DNA of 64,000 bases from assembly GCA_963921795.1 (NCBI GenBank), contig OY997651.1, positions 44,839,828 through 44,903,827 of the forward strand. Direction: 5' to 3'. The position numbers and the translations under genes were made by a program. Origin of the DNA: Nannobrachium achirus. Its lineage: Eukaryota > Chordata > Actinopteri > Myctophiformes > Myctophidae. The notes beneath the pieces were generated by a model. That model ran no database searches and was not told where the DNA came from. It worked only from the letters and a program-made list of their open reading frames with translations. Of the stretch, positions 1-12,131 are shown one piece after another (positions within the stretch are counted from its first letter, which is position 1; each line of letters begins with the position of its first letter).

Positions 1-980
<980 letters not shown>

Positions 981-1105
981 CAGTGGTGTAAAAGTACAAA
1001 GATGCTGTAAGTAAAAGCCTGGATTTCAATTTAAAAAAAAATAAAATATATATGTATATATTTGTATCAAGATGTACTTAAATTACCAAAAGTAGAATGT
1101 ACTCA

Positions 1106-2051
1106 TTAAAGGAGATACACCATGAAAATGCACTTTTCCTATTTTAAAACCTTTTTTTGGGGTCCCACTGGCATCTTCTATCCTCACAAAGTCCCATTTC
1201 TGACCGTTGTGTATTTCTCTGGTTTTGGGAGGGCACAAGTTAAAAGCTTGTCACGGGTGCTCAAAACAGGCTGTCCTGATTTGCTGCCGAATGGGACGTC
1301 ACGATCTGCAAAAGCATCCCACGGGTGCTCCATTTGCCCTCCCCTATGAAGCTCCAAACCAGACCTAATTTTAATAATCCAGCCCCTCTTCTGCTCATTT
1401 GCATAGCAGCCAGCGTGGCTCAAAAGTTAAACCAAGGTGAAAAAAAAATATATATATATATTAAATAACCTGAGCAGCCAAATTATCATGACAACGTATG
1501 CTCACACATATCCACGTGTGCACGTTGCAGAAACACAGCATTTCACAAGTACCACATCCATTGTAGCTGCTATCAAAGGAATTGGAAATATGGACTCACC
1601 AAGCTGGTATCTGCTGTATCTCGTTAAACAAAAAATAATCCATTTGCAGCGTCGCTAGGCAGATTAGCCTTGGCTACTGGCTAGCAGGCTAGCTCGGATC
1701 CAAACAATCCACCGTCTTTTATACTTCATCAGTTCACAACAGATGATCCTCTGATGATGTCCTCTGCTTGCTCTGATCGCGCTACCATGTTAAACTGTTA
1801 AACAACTATTCTAATCTGTAGTAGGCTATAGTCCAGTCTTGTTGTGGACAACGATGCTCCGAGTGAGTCTGACAGCTGCAACAACTTTCTCTTTCAGTTG
1901 GGTGAACTACTGAACTTTGCGTGACCCTGAGATTAACCCTTAAAAACCCATGGAGCTGCTCTCTAGATGCAGCCTAGATGGCTGGATAATAATATTCCGT
2001 TTATAATGGTTGCAATATGTTAAAAAGAAAACTATAACTATAATCGAAATG

Positions 2052-2112
<61 letters not shown>

Positions 2113-2360
2113 ATTATTTGCAAGACCTTTTGTGTAGTGTTTGGTTGGGGTGCATATCTGCACACACAACGGCAGAACTGCGCCACCCCCCCGCAGGCCA
2201 ATTTTATACTGCAGCTGAAAATGCTCTGAGAGCCATTCAAAAATGAGAGAGGCTCTCTATTCAGGAGTGGTAATTTAGCCTCAAATCTTTTGAAAAACGT
2301 TTTTGGGACATAAACAATATGACATAAATACTTTTTAAATGCATGGTGTATCTCCTTTAA
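1106..2360. mobile_element. TTAA-flanked non-autonomous DNA transposon nested in the 981-2636 element
   Basis: TTAA at 1106-1109 and 2357-2360 flank perfect inverted ends AGGAGATACACCATG / CATGGTGTATCTCCT. A TTAA target duplication suggests a piggyBac- or Kolobok-like mobiliser; the terminal bases do not decide between them. The 1.25-kb interior has no transposase frame. It interrupts the host at a point where other copies of the host family read continuously, so it is the younger insertion. Confidence 0.75.
2054..2105. repeat. (TA)n microsatellite
   Basis: About 26 TA units inside the TTAA-flanked element. The Ile-Tyr frames across it are artefacts. Confidence 0.95.
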
Positions 2361-2710
2361 GCGGAATGTCTCATTCACAAGTTTCCAAATGTATAAAATG
2401 TATGCAAATACTTTTGAAAATAGCATATCTACAAGCTCACAATGCATCACATTGTGAGACACTGTGAGCTTGCAAATCAGCTGTAGATGTGCATAATCCA
2501 CATCTACAAAGTAGTACAAGTACAGTATTTATCTCTATGAGATGTAGTGGAGTAGAAGTAAAAAGTATTGAGAATTGGAAATACTCCAGTAAAGTACAGT
2601 ACTTGAGTACATTTATTTAGTTACCTTACACCACTGCAGACACTGACACATCCTTGCAGGTGGCAGTCAGTCACCCTGTCCAGCTGGCTTTAGTCAACGA
2701 GAAACTGCAG

Positions 2711-2778
2711 CATGCACCGCCACAGCGCTGCATGCACCGCCACAGCGCTGCATGCACCGCCACAGCGCTGCATGCACG
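2711..2778. repeat. 20-bp minisatellite, 3.4 copies
   Basis: The unit CATGCACCGCCACAGCGCTG is repeated three times without change at 2711, 2731 and 2751, followed by a partial copy. Confidence 0.95.
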
Positions 2779-3403
2779 CGCGCACACACACTACGATTCC
2801 CCCCCGGACACAAATTATCTCCGTCCCATATGGATAGTCCTGACAACCTATGCCTTCATTTTGTCCGAATTTTGATAAGCCCCGCCGTATATATATATAC
2901 TGAGCAAAGTGAGCATGGGGGTGAAATATTTCCAGCCGAGAAATCGTCAGAAATTGTTTGTTTCAAGGGTCTCTCAAAGATAAGGGGGCCATGAGGAAGA
3001 AGCAGCAAACATCAGAACGGGGGGGATTACAACCAAACTGGCACCCACAGGGCCTAGGAAGATAAAGAGGGGAGCTTAAAAAAATAATAAATAAATAAAA
3101 CGTCTAAGCTGCTATAGCTGGGGCTGGGAAAAAGAGATTAAAATGACAGGTATGAATATCAGTGTGATATTGGGACATCTGGGTTTAGAGAGCGAGAGAG
3201 AGAGTCCTGGTTGAATAGCGTTATGAGACCAGATATCTTAAGCAGAGATCAGCACATTCTCTCTGATATATACCGCTATCCCTCGCCGGCTCCGGAAACT
3301 TGTAAAATAATAACCCAATCGGCTTTTTAGATGCATGGACACACGGGCATGGGGTTCAAATTGGCCTCTCGGAAATCCCCTTTTAAGCTGATTTCAAGCA
3401 CTG
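2779..3403. other. Non-coding stretch, nothing recognised
   Basis: Contains only a short TA run near 2888 and a short GA run near 3190. No gene, transposon ends or conserved motif seen. Confidence 0.5.
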
Positions 3404-3878
3404 TTAACCACTTAAACCCTGTGCTCTTTGCTGATCCAGGACCCCCAAGGGTCCACGCTGAAAGAGACCCCTGAAAGAGAGTTGTCTATAAGAAGGGGAG
3501 GGCGTACTCTCTGGTGGCAAGCTGGAAAACGTATCTACTGTCGGTCCAGATATGTGCATAGATGAGGTCACTGGTCCAGATTGCCCAAATATGTGCATCA
3601 CTGACGTCATCCCTTGCTAGACTCTTTCAGAGCCTATAGCCAACAGTATAAGAAAGTGAAAAGCGGTTGTAATGAAGGAAGCCCAAATATGGAGTCATAT
3701 GTCGTAGACGACTGCCGGCATTGCCACTGTCTAAAATCTCTGCCAAATCTCTTCTCTGAAAATAGCTGATCTACATGCTCACAATGTGTTGTGTTGCAGT
3801 GTGCTATGAGCTTGTAGATCAGCAATTTGTCACTGTACGTTTACCCCAGAATAGGAATGCTAGTGCTCATGCGGTTAA
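3404..3878. mobile_element. Possible TTAA-flanked MITE carrying the shared hairpin
   Basis: Starts TTAACCACTTAAACC and ends GCGGTTAA, so TTAA flanks both sides, but inverted similarity is only about 8 bp. The hairpin at about 3758-3828 (GAAAATAGCTGATCTACATG ... GCTTGTAGATCAGC) is a member of the window-wide palindrome family. Confidence 0.4.
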
Positions 3879-4187
3879 ACATGATCACAGCAGGCATCCG
3901 ATCTGTCTTCAGATATTGCAACCGCTATGCTGCTACGCTGTTATTTTAGCTGGAGCCTATGACAATCACTCGAATGGGTGCAATAGTCAATAATACAAAG
4001 GATTTTTTCAGTGCTTTATTCAAGATCTCATGAATTAACCTCTTCTAAATTGAGCAGCATCCATGCTTAAATTCAAATAAGCATATATATATTGACACAG
4101 ATTCCCCTATACGATCAATTCATGCATGTCCTGCCGATGTTTTGCAGCTGCTGATGGTGTAATAACGTTTCTCTGTGTACAGCCACC

Positions 4188-4796
4188 CTCCTCCCTGTTG
4201 GAAACTTAAGTTTATTACGGTGAATATCTGCAGGGGCGTCCCAAGTGGGGGAAAAGTGGGACTGAGTTACTAGGGCCCAAGGTAGAGGGGCGCTGCGAGC
4301 TTGTAGATATGCTATGCTATGTAAGTCGTGAAAATGTGTGCTTTGAATGTATGTATTTTTAACATTTGTAACTCAAATTTCGCTTCTGGGGGGTCCCTGG
4401 AACTAAATATTTTGAGATGGGGGTCCGTGGCCAAATACATATCATTTTGGGGGTCCTTGACATGAAAAGGTTTGAGCACCACTGACATAGAAACATAGGT
4501 TTTTCAAAAAATAAAGACAAATCACGATTTAAAAAAAATAGCAGATCTACATGTAGGCTACACAGCGCAGCACTCGGTGCCATGCTGTGAGCTTGTATAT
4601 CTGCTATTTTTCAATAGTTAAAGCACAAAAGATGCGTAATAATGCGTTCCAATCTATCTAAATGGGTTAAACCCCCATCCCCTGTAGAACATTCATGGGG
4701 GGCCCGCAGGGAATCCTTGTACCCAGGGCCCAGAATTTGGTGCGACACCCCTGCTCCTCCCTGTTGCAAACGTATGTTTATTACGGTGAACATCTG
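4188..4796. mobile_element. hAT-like element (CAGGGGCGTC family) between 43-bp direct repeats
   Basis: The element runs 4231-4753, from CAGGGGCGTCCCAAGTGGGG to its inverse GGTGCGACACCCCTG. Family landmarks are GGACTGAGTTACTAGGGCCC near the left end and CCCAGGGCCCAGAATTTGG near the right. It carries a hairpin at about 4537-4611 and a half-hairpin at 4289. Instead of an 8-bp target duplication, it lies between two 43-bp direct repeats (4188-4230 and 4754-4796) that differ at four positions. Confidence 0.8.
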
Positions 4797-6272
4797 TGTG
4801 GGGCCTCAATATGTCGCCCGCTCTTATCCACGATGGGACAATATTGCATTTCACGCCGTGTATCTCTGCTACGTCTCTGTGCTGATAAGGGGGGAAGAAT
4901 TCTCTCGGCCCATCTGTTTCCCTGCACATTTCTTCTCGCTGCTGCTGTTGTTGTTGCTGCTGCCGCGCGTTAATCTCAGTGATAACGGCGAAGGAATCAG
5001 CGCCGGCTATCTGAAGTCTGAATCGATAGCCACTTCCATTTATTGAACAGGTTGCGCCGGGGTGGATCATCAAAAACAGCTTATGTCTTAAATAAGCTGT
5101 TGTAGGGGACAGTGGTCGCTAGCTGTCTGTCTGTCCGTCCGTCTGTCTTGTCAGGTCTTGTCTCCTAGGCCAGTGGTTCTCAACCTTTTCAGGCTGCAAC
5201 CTCCAAAATAATCATATTTTAACTGGGGACTGTGGATTTGATTTGAGTCATTTACAGAAAAAAAGAAGGAAAAAAAGAAGGAAAACTAGACTATTCTAGA
5301 CTATTGCCATATTATAATAACTTCTAACATCCAACACCAATTGCCTAATTTGAATTGCCTCACAAATAACATGGTGACAAAGGCTTGTCAACGTTCATGA
5401 GTTACGCAGTGATGTAGCAATCAGAAAAGGTAAACTGTTCTTTTCTGCACAAGGAAAACATAATTGTATAGCTGTATTCATCATCATGTCCAAAGACAAA
5501 TGAGGCTGCAGAGACTGTGCTAACATTTTATTGGTTTTTTAAATGACTCATTTTCAGTTCTTATTTATAAAAAGAGATTACACTCATGGGGAGAATATTG
5601 TGCTTTCAATCCATTAAGGGCAAATCAGGAGGAGTATAATGCAGGTACTGTAGGGCTGTTTCAGTTAGTTTACTTATATATTATTAACAGTTTTATGTTT
5701 CACTTCATAAACAGCTAACGAAGCCAAGTCTAGTGGATTTTAGTTTTCTTTTCTTGTTCGCCGGTGAGTTGTACATGAGCATCACTTCTGTTGCTGCAGG
5801 GGTTGAAGTTATACAGTTATTTTAAATGTACATGCAAACATTCAACAACATTGCACATTTTAACATCACCTGGATGTGGCATTAACCAATTTCAACCTGC
5901 CGTGCCTATTTTAGGTTTGGCATTATAGGCAAAACTAACCTTTTCACCTCAATACCCAACCTCCTTTGGTGAAAATATCCGAACTAACAAGGTCCCAACG
6001 CATCCGGTTATTTTCGCCAAATGTTCACCCCAGAATGACGACGCTAGGGTTCGTACAGTTGATTTCGGGCACGCTCGCACGCACATTTACCCTCGCGCAG
6101 ATCCATGCATAATAACTGCGGTACCCTTTTATCCCAGGTATTCTCAGGCTTTTGGAATAAATAAGATGTGATTCCCCGGGTGTTTGAAACATCGGGATGC
6201 CTCATATCCAGGAGCTTGTGCAATCTGGTGCCCCAGAAAGATGATGACTCTCTCTACGCTTCTGCCTGCGTC

Positions 6273-6280
<8 letters not shown>
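4797..6280. other. Mostly non-coding; orphan hAT-type end at 5171
   Basis: CAGTGGTTCTCAACCTTTTC at 5171 matches the termini of the elements at 24121 and 55814, but no partner end was found downstream, so it is a truncated remnant. A short interrupted CTG tract lies near 4940. No gene seen in the rest. Confidence 0.5.
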
Positions 6281-6316
<36 letters not shown>

Positions 6317-6393
6317 CTGTCGTTTCAGTACCGTCGTCTCTCTTTTCTCCTTCCTTTTCCTTTGCCACCATTCTCTCTCTCTCTCTCTCTCTC
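6281..6393. repeat. Two (CT)n tracts
   Basis: CT dinucleotide runs at about 6281-6312 and 6372-6393. Ser-Leu frames over them are artefacts. Confidence 0.9.
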
Positions 6394-6542
6394 CGCCTCT
6401 CCCTCCGCGGTGCCTTTTGTGAGGCCTTCATTGCGTATAGAGATTGCATTTAAACATCCTTAAAACCCTTGTCAAAATAGACTCCCCGTTTCTTCCCTGT
6501 GTGTGGGAGATTACCGTGAGCCACTATTATTCTGGAATGGCT

Positions 6543-7147
6543 TTAACCCATTCAGAACGAGTACAGAGTATTGTGTATTATTATTTTATGCTTTAGCTAT
6601 TGAAAAATAGCTGATATACAAGCTCACAGCGCGGCACCGAGTGCCGCGCTGGGAGCTTGTAGATCTGCTATTTTTGAAAAATCGTGAAAATTAGAATTTT
6701 GACCCGATTCTATAAGTGTCTTTTGAATCCTTCTATGTTTTTTTTTAAAAACCTATGTTTCTATGTCAGCAATCTGGCCAGCCATCGTCAAAGAAAAGGT
6801 CCTTTTCACTTAACCGGAGCTCAGTTAGTCTGTGTTCTTGAGAGACTACTGTGTCAGTGGTTCTCAAACATTTTCACGTGAAGGACCCCCACAATTACAT
6901 TTATTTGGCCACGGACCCCCATCTCAAAATATTTAGTTCCAGGGACCCCCCAGAAGCAAAATTTTAGTTACAAGCGTTCGCTTTAAAAATACATATATTC
7001 AAAGATTTGCACACATTTTCACGACTTTTTCAAAAATAGCAGATCTACAAGCTCGCAGCGCGGCACTCGGTGCCGCGCTGTGAGCTTGTATATCTGCTAT
7101 TTTTCACTGGTTAAAGCATTCAATAATTCTATGCCTAAATGGGTTAA
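6543..7147. mobile_element. TTAA-flanked MITE with TTAACCCATT ends and two hairpins
   Basis: Left end TTAACCCATTCAG and right end CTAAATGGGTTAA are inverted and both include TTAA, a piggyBac-like signature. Two copies of the GC-rich form of the hairpin lie at about 6602-6675 and 7032-7104. Between them is a CAGTGGTTCTCAAAC segment followed by repeated GGACCCCC blocks. The same internal order recurs inside the CAGGGGYGTC hAT elements, so this looks like the free form of their core. Confidence 0.7.
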
Positions 7148-8980
7148 ACCGCCGCGCTCCCCCTCCCCCTCCCCGGTAACCTTTTTGGAGCATGTACCGT
7201 GATTATTACCTCCCACAATAGAACACAGTGAGGAATCCTTCTCAGGTCTCTGTAAACCTGTAAATCACTGCGCCGATGTTCTTTCAAATGCCAGGAGTAA
7301 TTGCTTCAAAGTGTAATTCCGCCACACTCTTCCCTCCCCCTCTACTATATAAACAGACTAGTGCCAGCGACATCTTATTCGTCGGTTATAATCTGCACAT
7401 GGAATTGTGAACATCCATGCTGTTGTTTTGGCTCTTGCGCTGGGATGACTGAGCTTCCGAAGCCAGCGGTAGCGGTCCATTGCTCCAGGGTCAGAGGGCC
7501 TTGCACTGAGATCGTAGCCCAGATTGAAGGAGAGGTGGAGGGGGCCCGTCTGCTCCAGACAGCTGGGACCACAGCTGGAGGGAGAGGCAGCCAAGGATGG
7601 ATGGATGGGTGGATGGATGGATGGATGCAGGGGAAGGAAAATGAATCCTCGCTGGGGACGCAGTGGGCGCTGTGGGCGTGTTCTCTCCTCAGCGTCATCA
7701 GTGCCCATACCCTAAGTGGGGTTGGCAAAAGGGCCTTTCTGTGTGGAGTTTGCATGTTCTCCCAGTGTCTCCTAGGGTAGGAACCCTCACAAAAAAACAT
7801 GCAGTAATCCTGGTCTCTATACTGCATCCCCCTGGCCAGCTGGGGCGCCTGATGGAGGGGAAAGGAACTGGTTGGAATAACGTCTTCCTTCCACACGCTA
7901 CGTCCAACCGGGGAAACTCCCCCCCCTGTCAGGTGAAAAGAAGTGACTTGGACTCCTCATGCATCGAAGGAAGCATGAGGTCAGTCCGTTGCCCTCCCCA
8001 GGTTGACAGAGGGAGCGTAGCGCCCAGGATTACATTAGATACTTGGCACTGGGTGAACAATGGGTTGCAAAATCGTGGGATAAAAAAATGAAGGAAGACA
8101 TGAAGTCACGCGCGAGGTTGAACATTCACACAGCGTGCTTTTCCTCTTGTAATTCCTTTCCCGCGGCTGACATGAGTTCATCCCCCTTGAAAACAGAAAT
8201 TGTCCAGAAATTTCTCATTCAGAGGGGTCTTCCTCGCATAGACAATTATTCAGTAAAAAAAGTGTCGATGGAGGTTGTTTGGAGCATCGACCGTGATCTT
8301 ACCCTGGGGTGCACGCACACTAGCGCTGCATCTCCTCTTCTCTGTGGGTAGTAAAAAAAAAAAAGCAGTAGAATTGCTGATTCTGCTTATGAGGCCGTTG
8401 TTACGACGCCCCGGGGGAGCGACCTGTACCTGTGCTCTTTAAATATTCAGCATCGCCCCATGATAGATCCCTGGCTCTTCGTAATTAACAAACACCGGAT
8501 TATTATGAAAGAGAAAGCCGAGAGCCCTCCCTCAACATCAGATAAAACCTGGCGGTCACCGAGGCTGTCATTCTGTGTCCTTTAAAAAGGAATTTCACTG
8601 GAAATTGCTTTTACAATGGCAGTAAAGAGAAGCGGGGGACGGAATGTGGGGGGATTGGGGGGGTGGGTTGGTGATTTATCCTTTTTTTTCTCTCTCTCTC
8701 TCCACCTCCCCCGAGGATGTTTCATTTCACTTGATTAAGATGCTCGGTTTCGCTTTTCCATCAGAGCGAAACTGAAGCCACCTCCCTCTAGCTTTTTACT
8801 GTGATTTTGCTTTCCTCCGCTACGTGCTTTGTGGCCAACAGAGCAGCCCCCACTCCCCCTCAGTTTTATCCCTCCCCTCTAATTAACCTAAATCATTCTA
8901 CCTGTTCTTCCATAGTCCTCTTTTATCTCAATCCCTTTCAATTTCATCCCTCCCCTTTCCACTCTTTTGTTTGGAAACCC
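7148..8980. other. Repeat-poor non-coding stretch with possible conserved element
   Basis: A (GGAT)n run lies at about 7596-7627. The section 8370-8640 is free of recognised repeats and has a balanced composition with homeobox-like ATTA/TTAAT motifs (for example TCGTAATTAACAAACACC), which makes it a candidate conserved non-coding element, judged by eye only. The open frames over 7300-8350 have no recognisable domain. Confidence 0.4.
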
Positions 8981-9165
8981 CAGGGATGTCGCACCAAATT
9001 CTGGGTACAAGGATTCACTGCAGGCCCCCCATGAATGTTCTTCATAGGCGGAGGGGGTTTATCCCATTTAGACTGGAAACGCATTGTTTTGTTCTTTAAC
9101 TATTGAAAAATAGCAGATATACAAGCTCACAGCGCGGCACGAGTGCCGCACTGTGAGATAGCAAA
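8981..9165. mobile_element. Truncated hAT-like element, CAGGGGYGTC family, reverse orientation
   Basis: Begins CAGGGATGTCGCACCAAATT and continues with the family's GGCCCCCCATGAATG block and a left hairpin arm with GC-rich loop (9105-9156). It then breaks off. No right end seen. Confidence 0.75.
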
Positions 9166-9532
9166 TCCACGTCGCTATTAGCGGATACATGTGTCTATAG
9201 AAGTGTCTTCTATAGTGCACTCAGGGATTCTCTATACAGTGTAGATAGCTGAATGTTTTCTCTCTCTCTCTGCGCTCTCTTGTCTGCCGCGGAGGCATCG
9301 GTGGCTGCATGTGTGCATCTGAGAGTGTACTGGCAGCCTCTAATTGATGTCGGGCTGGCGAAAAACAGATATATTTTAATTACCGCACCTCCCCGAGAGC
9401 AGAATATTAGAGTAAATAAACAGTGCAAATCACATTACAGTTCAAGCCACACAATCATGGCTGCGGGACTGGATCATTGTGGCACTCCCTTATGCTGGTC
9501 AGGCTGTCCATTGTCAATAACATTGATCTATC

Positions 9533-10066
9533 TTAGTGAGCAGGGACGTGCTGGCCATTGGGAAAAGCGGGACAACTCCCGAACGGCCGGTTCATTCCCG
9601 GCCGGTCCAGGCCGGCCATTAGGAAAAAAAAATAAAATAAAATGTCGGCCTTCGTTCCATTTTGGTGGCTGGGCGGCCAACAAAGTAAATCGTCACTGTC
9701 GAGCAGAAACCTTGTGTCTCCAAGTTTCAAATGTATACATTTTTTCGCAAAGCAAAGCCCTGCTTCATCACACAAGGCCGTTGCACAAAAGTAGTGAAAA
9801 CAGCAGATCTACAAGCACACAACGCCTCGCGGTGCGAGGCGTTGTGTGCTTGTAGATCGGCTGTTTTCACTAGTTTAAATCATTTTTAAAATGATAAATA
9901 CAAAACAAACGGTTTTGGACGTACAAGGTTTCCACCCGACAACGACGAAAAGCAAAGTAGCAGCATCGCTATAGAGAGAGAGAGAGATCTCTCGCGCAAT
10001 GAGGGCCTCTCCAACTCCTTTTTTCCCCGGGCTGAATCAGGGGCCCAGCACGTCCCTGTTAGTGAG
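9533..10066. mobile_element. hAT element with CAGGGACGTGCTGG termini and perfect 8-bp TSD
   Basis: Perfect 14-bp inverted ends CAGGGACGTGCTGG (9541) and CCAGCACGTCCCTG (ending 10058) are flanked by the duplication TTAGTGAG at 9533-9540 and 10059-10066. The 518-bp body has no transposase frame. It contains a second inverted-repeat element at 9689-9948, centred on an 81-nt hairpin at 9792-9872. A second copy of this composite lies at 56495-57009, so the nest has moved as a unit. Confidence 0.93.
9689..9948. mobile_element. Inverted-repeat element with TCGTTGTCGGGTGGAAACC-type ends
   Basis: Left end CGTCACTGTCGAGCAGAAAC and right end GGTTTCCACCCGACAACGAC are inverted. Other copies lie at 13867, 41348, 47097, 56640 and 59811. 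The centre is the near-perfect 81-nt palindrome at 9792-9872. Some copies appear flanked by TA, but the target duplication is uncertain. Confidence 0.75.
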
Positions 10067-11056
10067 CGTGACACTATTAGTAGGTGCTTCCCGATAAAAA
10101 CAACCGCTGTCAGCGGAAAAGTTATATATCGGCAAAACAAAATGCTTTTGTGTCAACCACAAAAGGGTCGTATGGACTCTGGACGGCTGAGGGCATCAGT
10201 GAATGTCAGTTTCCCTTCATCCAGGACATATACAGTAAGACATTTATTTGGGGAATGTATGTCATATTATGACATACAGTACATTCCCCTTGCCCTGTTG
10301 CTGCAAGCCTTTTTATGCAATTTAATTCGATGTTTGGTATTGCACTTTATATGATAAAACGTGATTTTATTGTATATTATGCAGTTGGAGGTACTATTTA
10401 CATTTGGGTTGCTTACATATTGCACCTACAGGGTAAAACGATTGAGAATTGCATTGATTGCACAGGTTTTAGAAAGAGCTTATGTTGTGTAGTCTATTGA
10501 TATTTGTTATGTATAGTTGTGTTTTGATGTGAAATTAGCTGTCATGCTTTCTCGTGTTTACATCCTCGGCGATGCATTGACTGTCTGTCGGAAAGTGCTC
10601 TGTGCTCATGTCATCAAATAAAATCAATCAATCAATGTTGGTCAGCAAACTCGTAGGCTTTTCAAAGATCAGAGCCATCCCGCTAATGGACTGTTTACCG
10701 AGTGGCAAGTGGCTTCATGTTTGCGATGTGACGTGTTGTGAGCTTGACAGCTTGTATAAGCGTGCATACTTCATCATATTTTAAGTGTGACAGGTATATG
10801 ACAAGTATGTTATGGCTTAAGTGGTTAAATATTTAATAAGCAGAGACACCACTAACATGTTGATGCCACGGCGTCTTCATGAGATTAAAAACCGATGACT
10901 GTTATATCACACAAAAACACGACAGGTGGAACCAAGTAGGTATGAGTCAAGTCCTCCCTGAATGTTTGTGTATGGAGCACAGGCTAGTGCGGTTCTTTCC
11001 CCTGGTTGTGACATCCACTAGCGATGGGGCTCAGACTGGGAGGAATCTTCCACTTG
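10067..11056. other. Non-coding; probable LINE 3' tail near 10500-10636
   Basis: Ends in AAATAAAATCAATCAATCAA, an AATC-repeat tail like the one following the LINE ORF fragment at 50.6 kb. This suggests a short + strand LINE 3' end. The remainder shows nothing recognisable. Confidence 0.4.
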
Positions 11057-11701
11057 TTACATAACTGTGTTGATTTTGTCTACTAAAACTGTGACGAAAA
11101 ATGTCTGTCGACTGTGTTTTTTTTCACTGACGAAAAGGAAATAAAAACTAAATGAAAACTAAGATCAACTAAGTGTGATGACTAATACTAAATACATTGA
11201 CAATTTTGTCAACAAAATAAAAACTAGACTAAAACGTTAGGAAGGTAGTGGAGAAGAGAGTCATTTTATGTTTGGTTGCTCTCAGGTGTTGCGTGCTGAA
11301 AATTTTCAGCAAACAACCAATTGTAAAATCAGTCATTACGATGCTATCAAGGCCTGCCAAAATACATGTTCAGTTGACAAAATCAACTGTAGATTTAGTC
11401 GCCTAAAATCTTATGATATTTAGTCGACTAAAATTAGACTAAAACTAAAGCTTTAAAAAAAAAATAATAATAATAATGGGTCAAAATGTCCTCAACATAT
11501 GGACATAACATGTAAGTTTAAATGTGATGTCAAATGAAATGAAACAATGTTACATGTTTATGACTCAATAAAGTATATATAAAAAAAAACTAAAGCTTTT
11601 CAGGTGACTAAATTGTGACTAAAACTAAATGACATTTTATTCAAAAGACTATGACTAAAACTAAATCAAAATTTGCTGTCAAAAACAACACTGTTACATA
11701 A
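11057..11701. mobile_element. hAT element with CAGTGTTGTTTTTGAC-type ends and perfect TSD
   Basis: TTACATAA at 11057-11064 and 11694-11701 flanks a 629-bp body. The left end is CTGTGTTGATTTTGTC and the right end is GCTGTCAAAAACAACACTG. The interior is rich in TTTAGTCGACTAAA-type steps. In the middle lies an 18-bp perfect palindrome, TGCTGAAAATTTTCAGCA (11294-11311). The related copy at 45452 has the shared hairpin at exactly this place. Confidence 0.92.
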
Positions 11702-12100
11702 GTGCTCAGTATGCGGAGGAAAGCCTGTATTAGCACAAAATGCTGAGTTGATGACTTGCACTTTATTTGATTTTTTCGCCAACGCGGAGGTTCAGCTTGT
11801 CCGCTAACGATCCTGACCCCCTCAATCAGACAGTTAAAAAAAAACTATCTCCATTTCTTTTCCTCTGGTATACAACTAATCACTATCTTTTTTTTTACGG
11901 TTTGCCCAGTCGGTGCAGCATGCAGACGTTCCTACCCACAATGCATCTCTGTCGTAAACATTTCCCAGCCAGCGCTCCCCAGCGTGTGCTGCTGGGTGCT
12001 TTGAGGTACGTGTGCGCAATTAGTCGGCTAACGCAAAGGTGCAGAGGTTTTGATTATGCCGCTGTCAGTCAGAGAAGGGTGTGTGTGTGGGTGTGCACGT

Positions 12101-12131
<31 letters not shown>

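Larger units (their letters stand above)
981..2636. mobile_element. hAT-like element with CAGTGGTGTAAA termini, carrying a nested insert
   Basis: The left end reads CAGTGGTGTAAAAGTAC and the right end is its inverse (TTACCTTACACCACTG). The interior is full of AAGTACTT/AGTAAAAGTA steps typical of this fish hAT family; related copies occur at 16484, 42520, 48700 and 57643. No convincing 8-bp target duplication is visible. A degenerate copy of the shared hairpin lies at about 2416-2484. Length is inflated by a separate insertion at 1110-2356. Confidence 0.7.
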
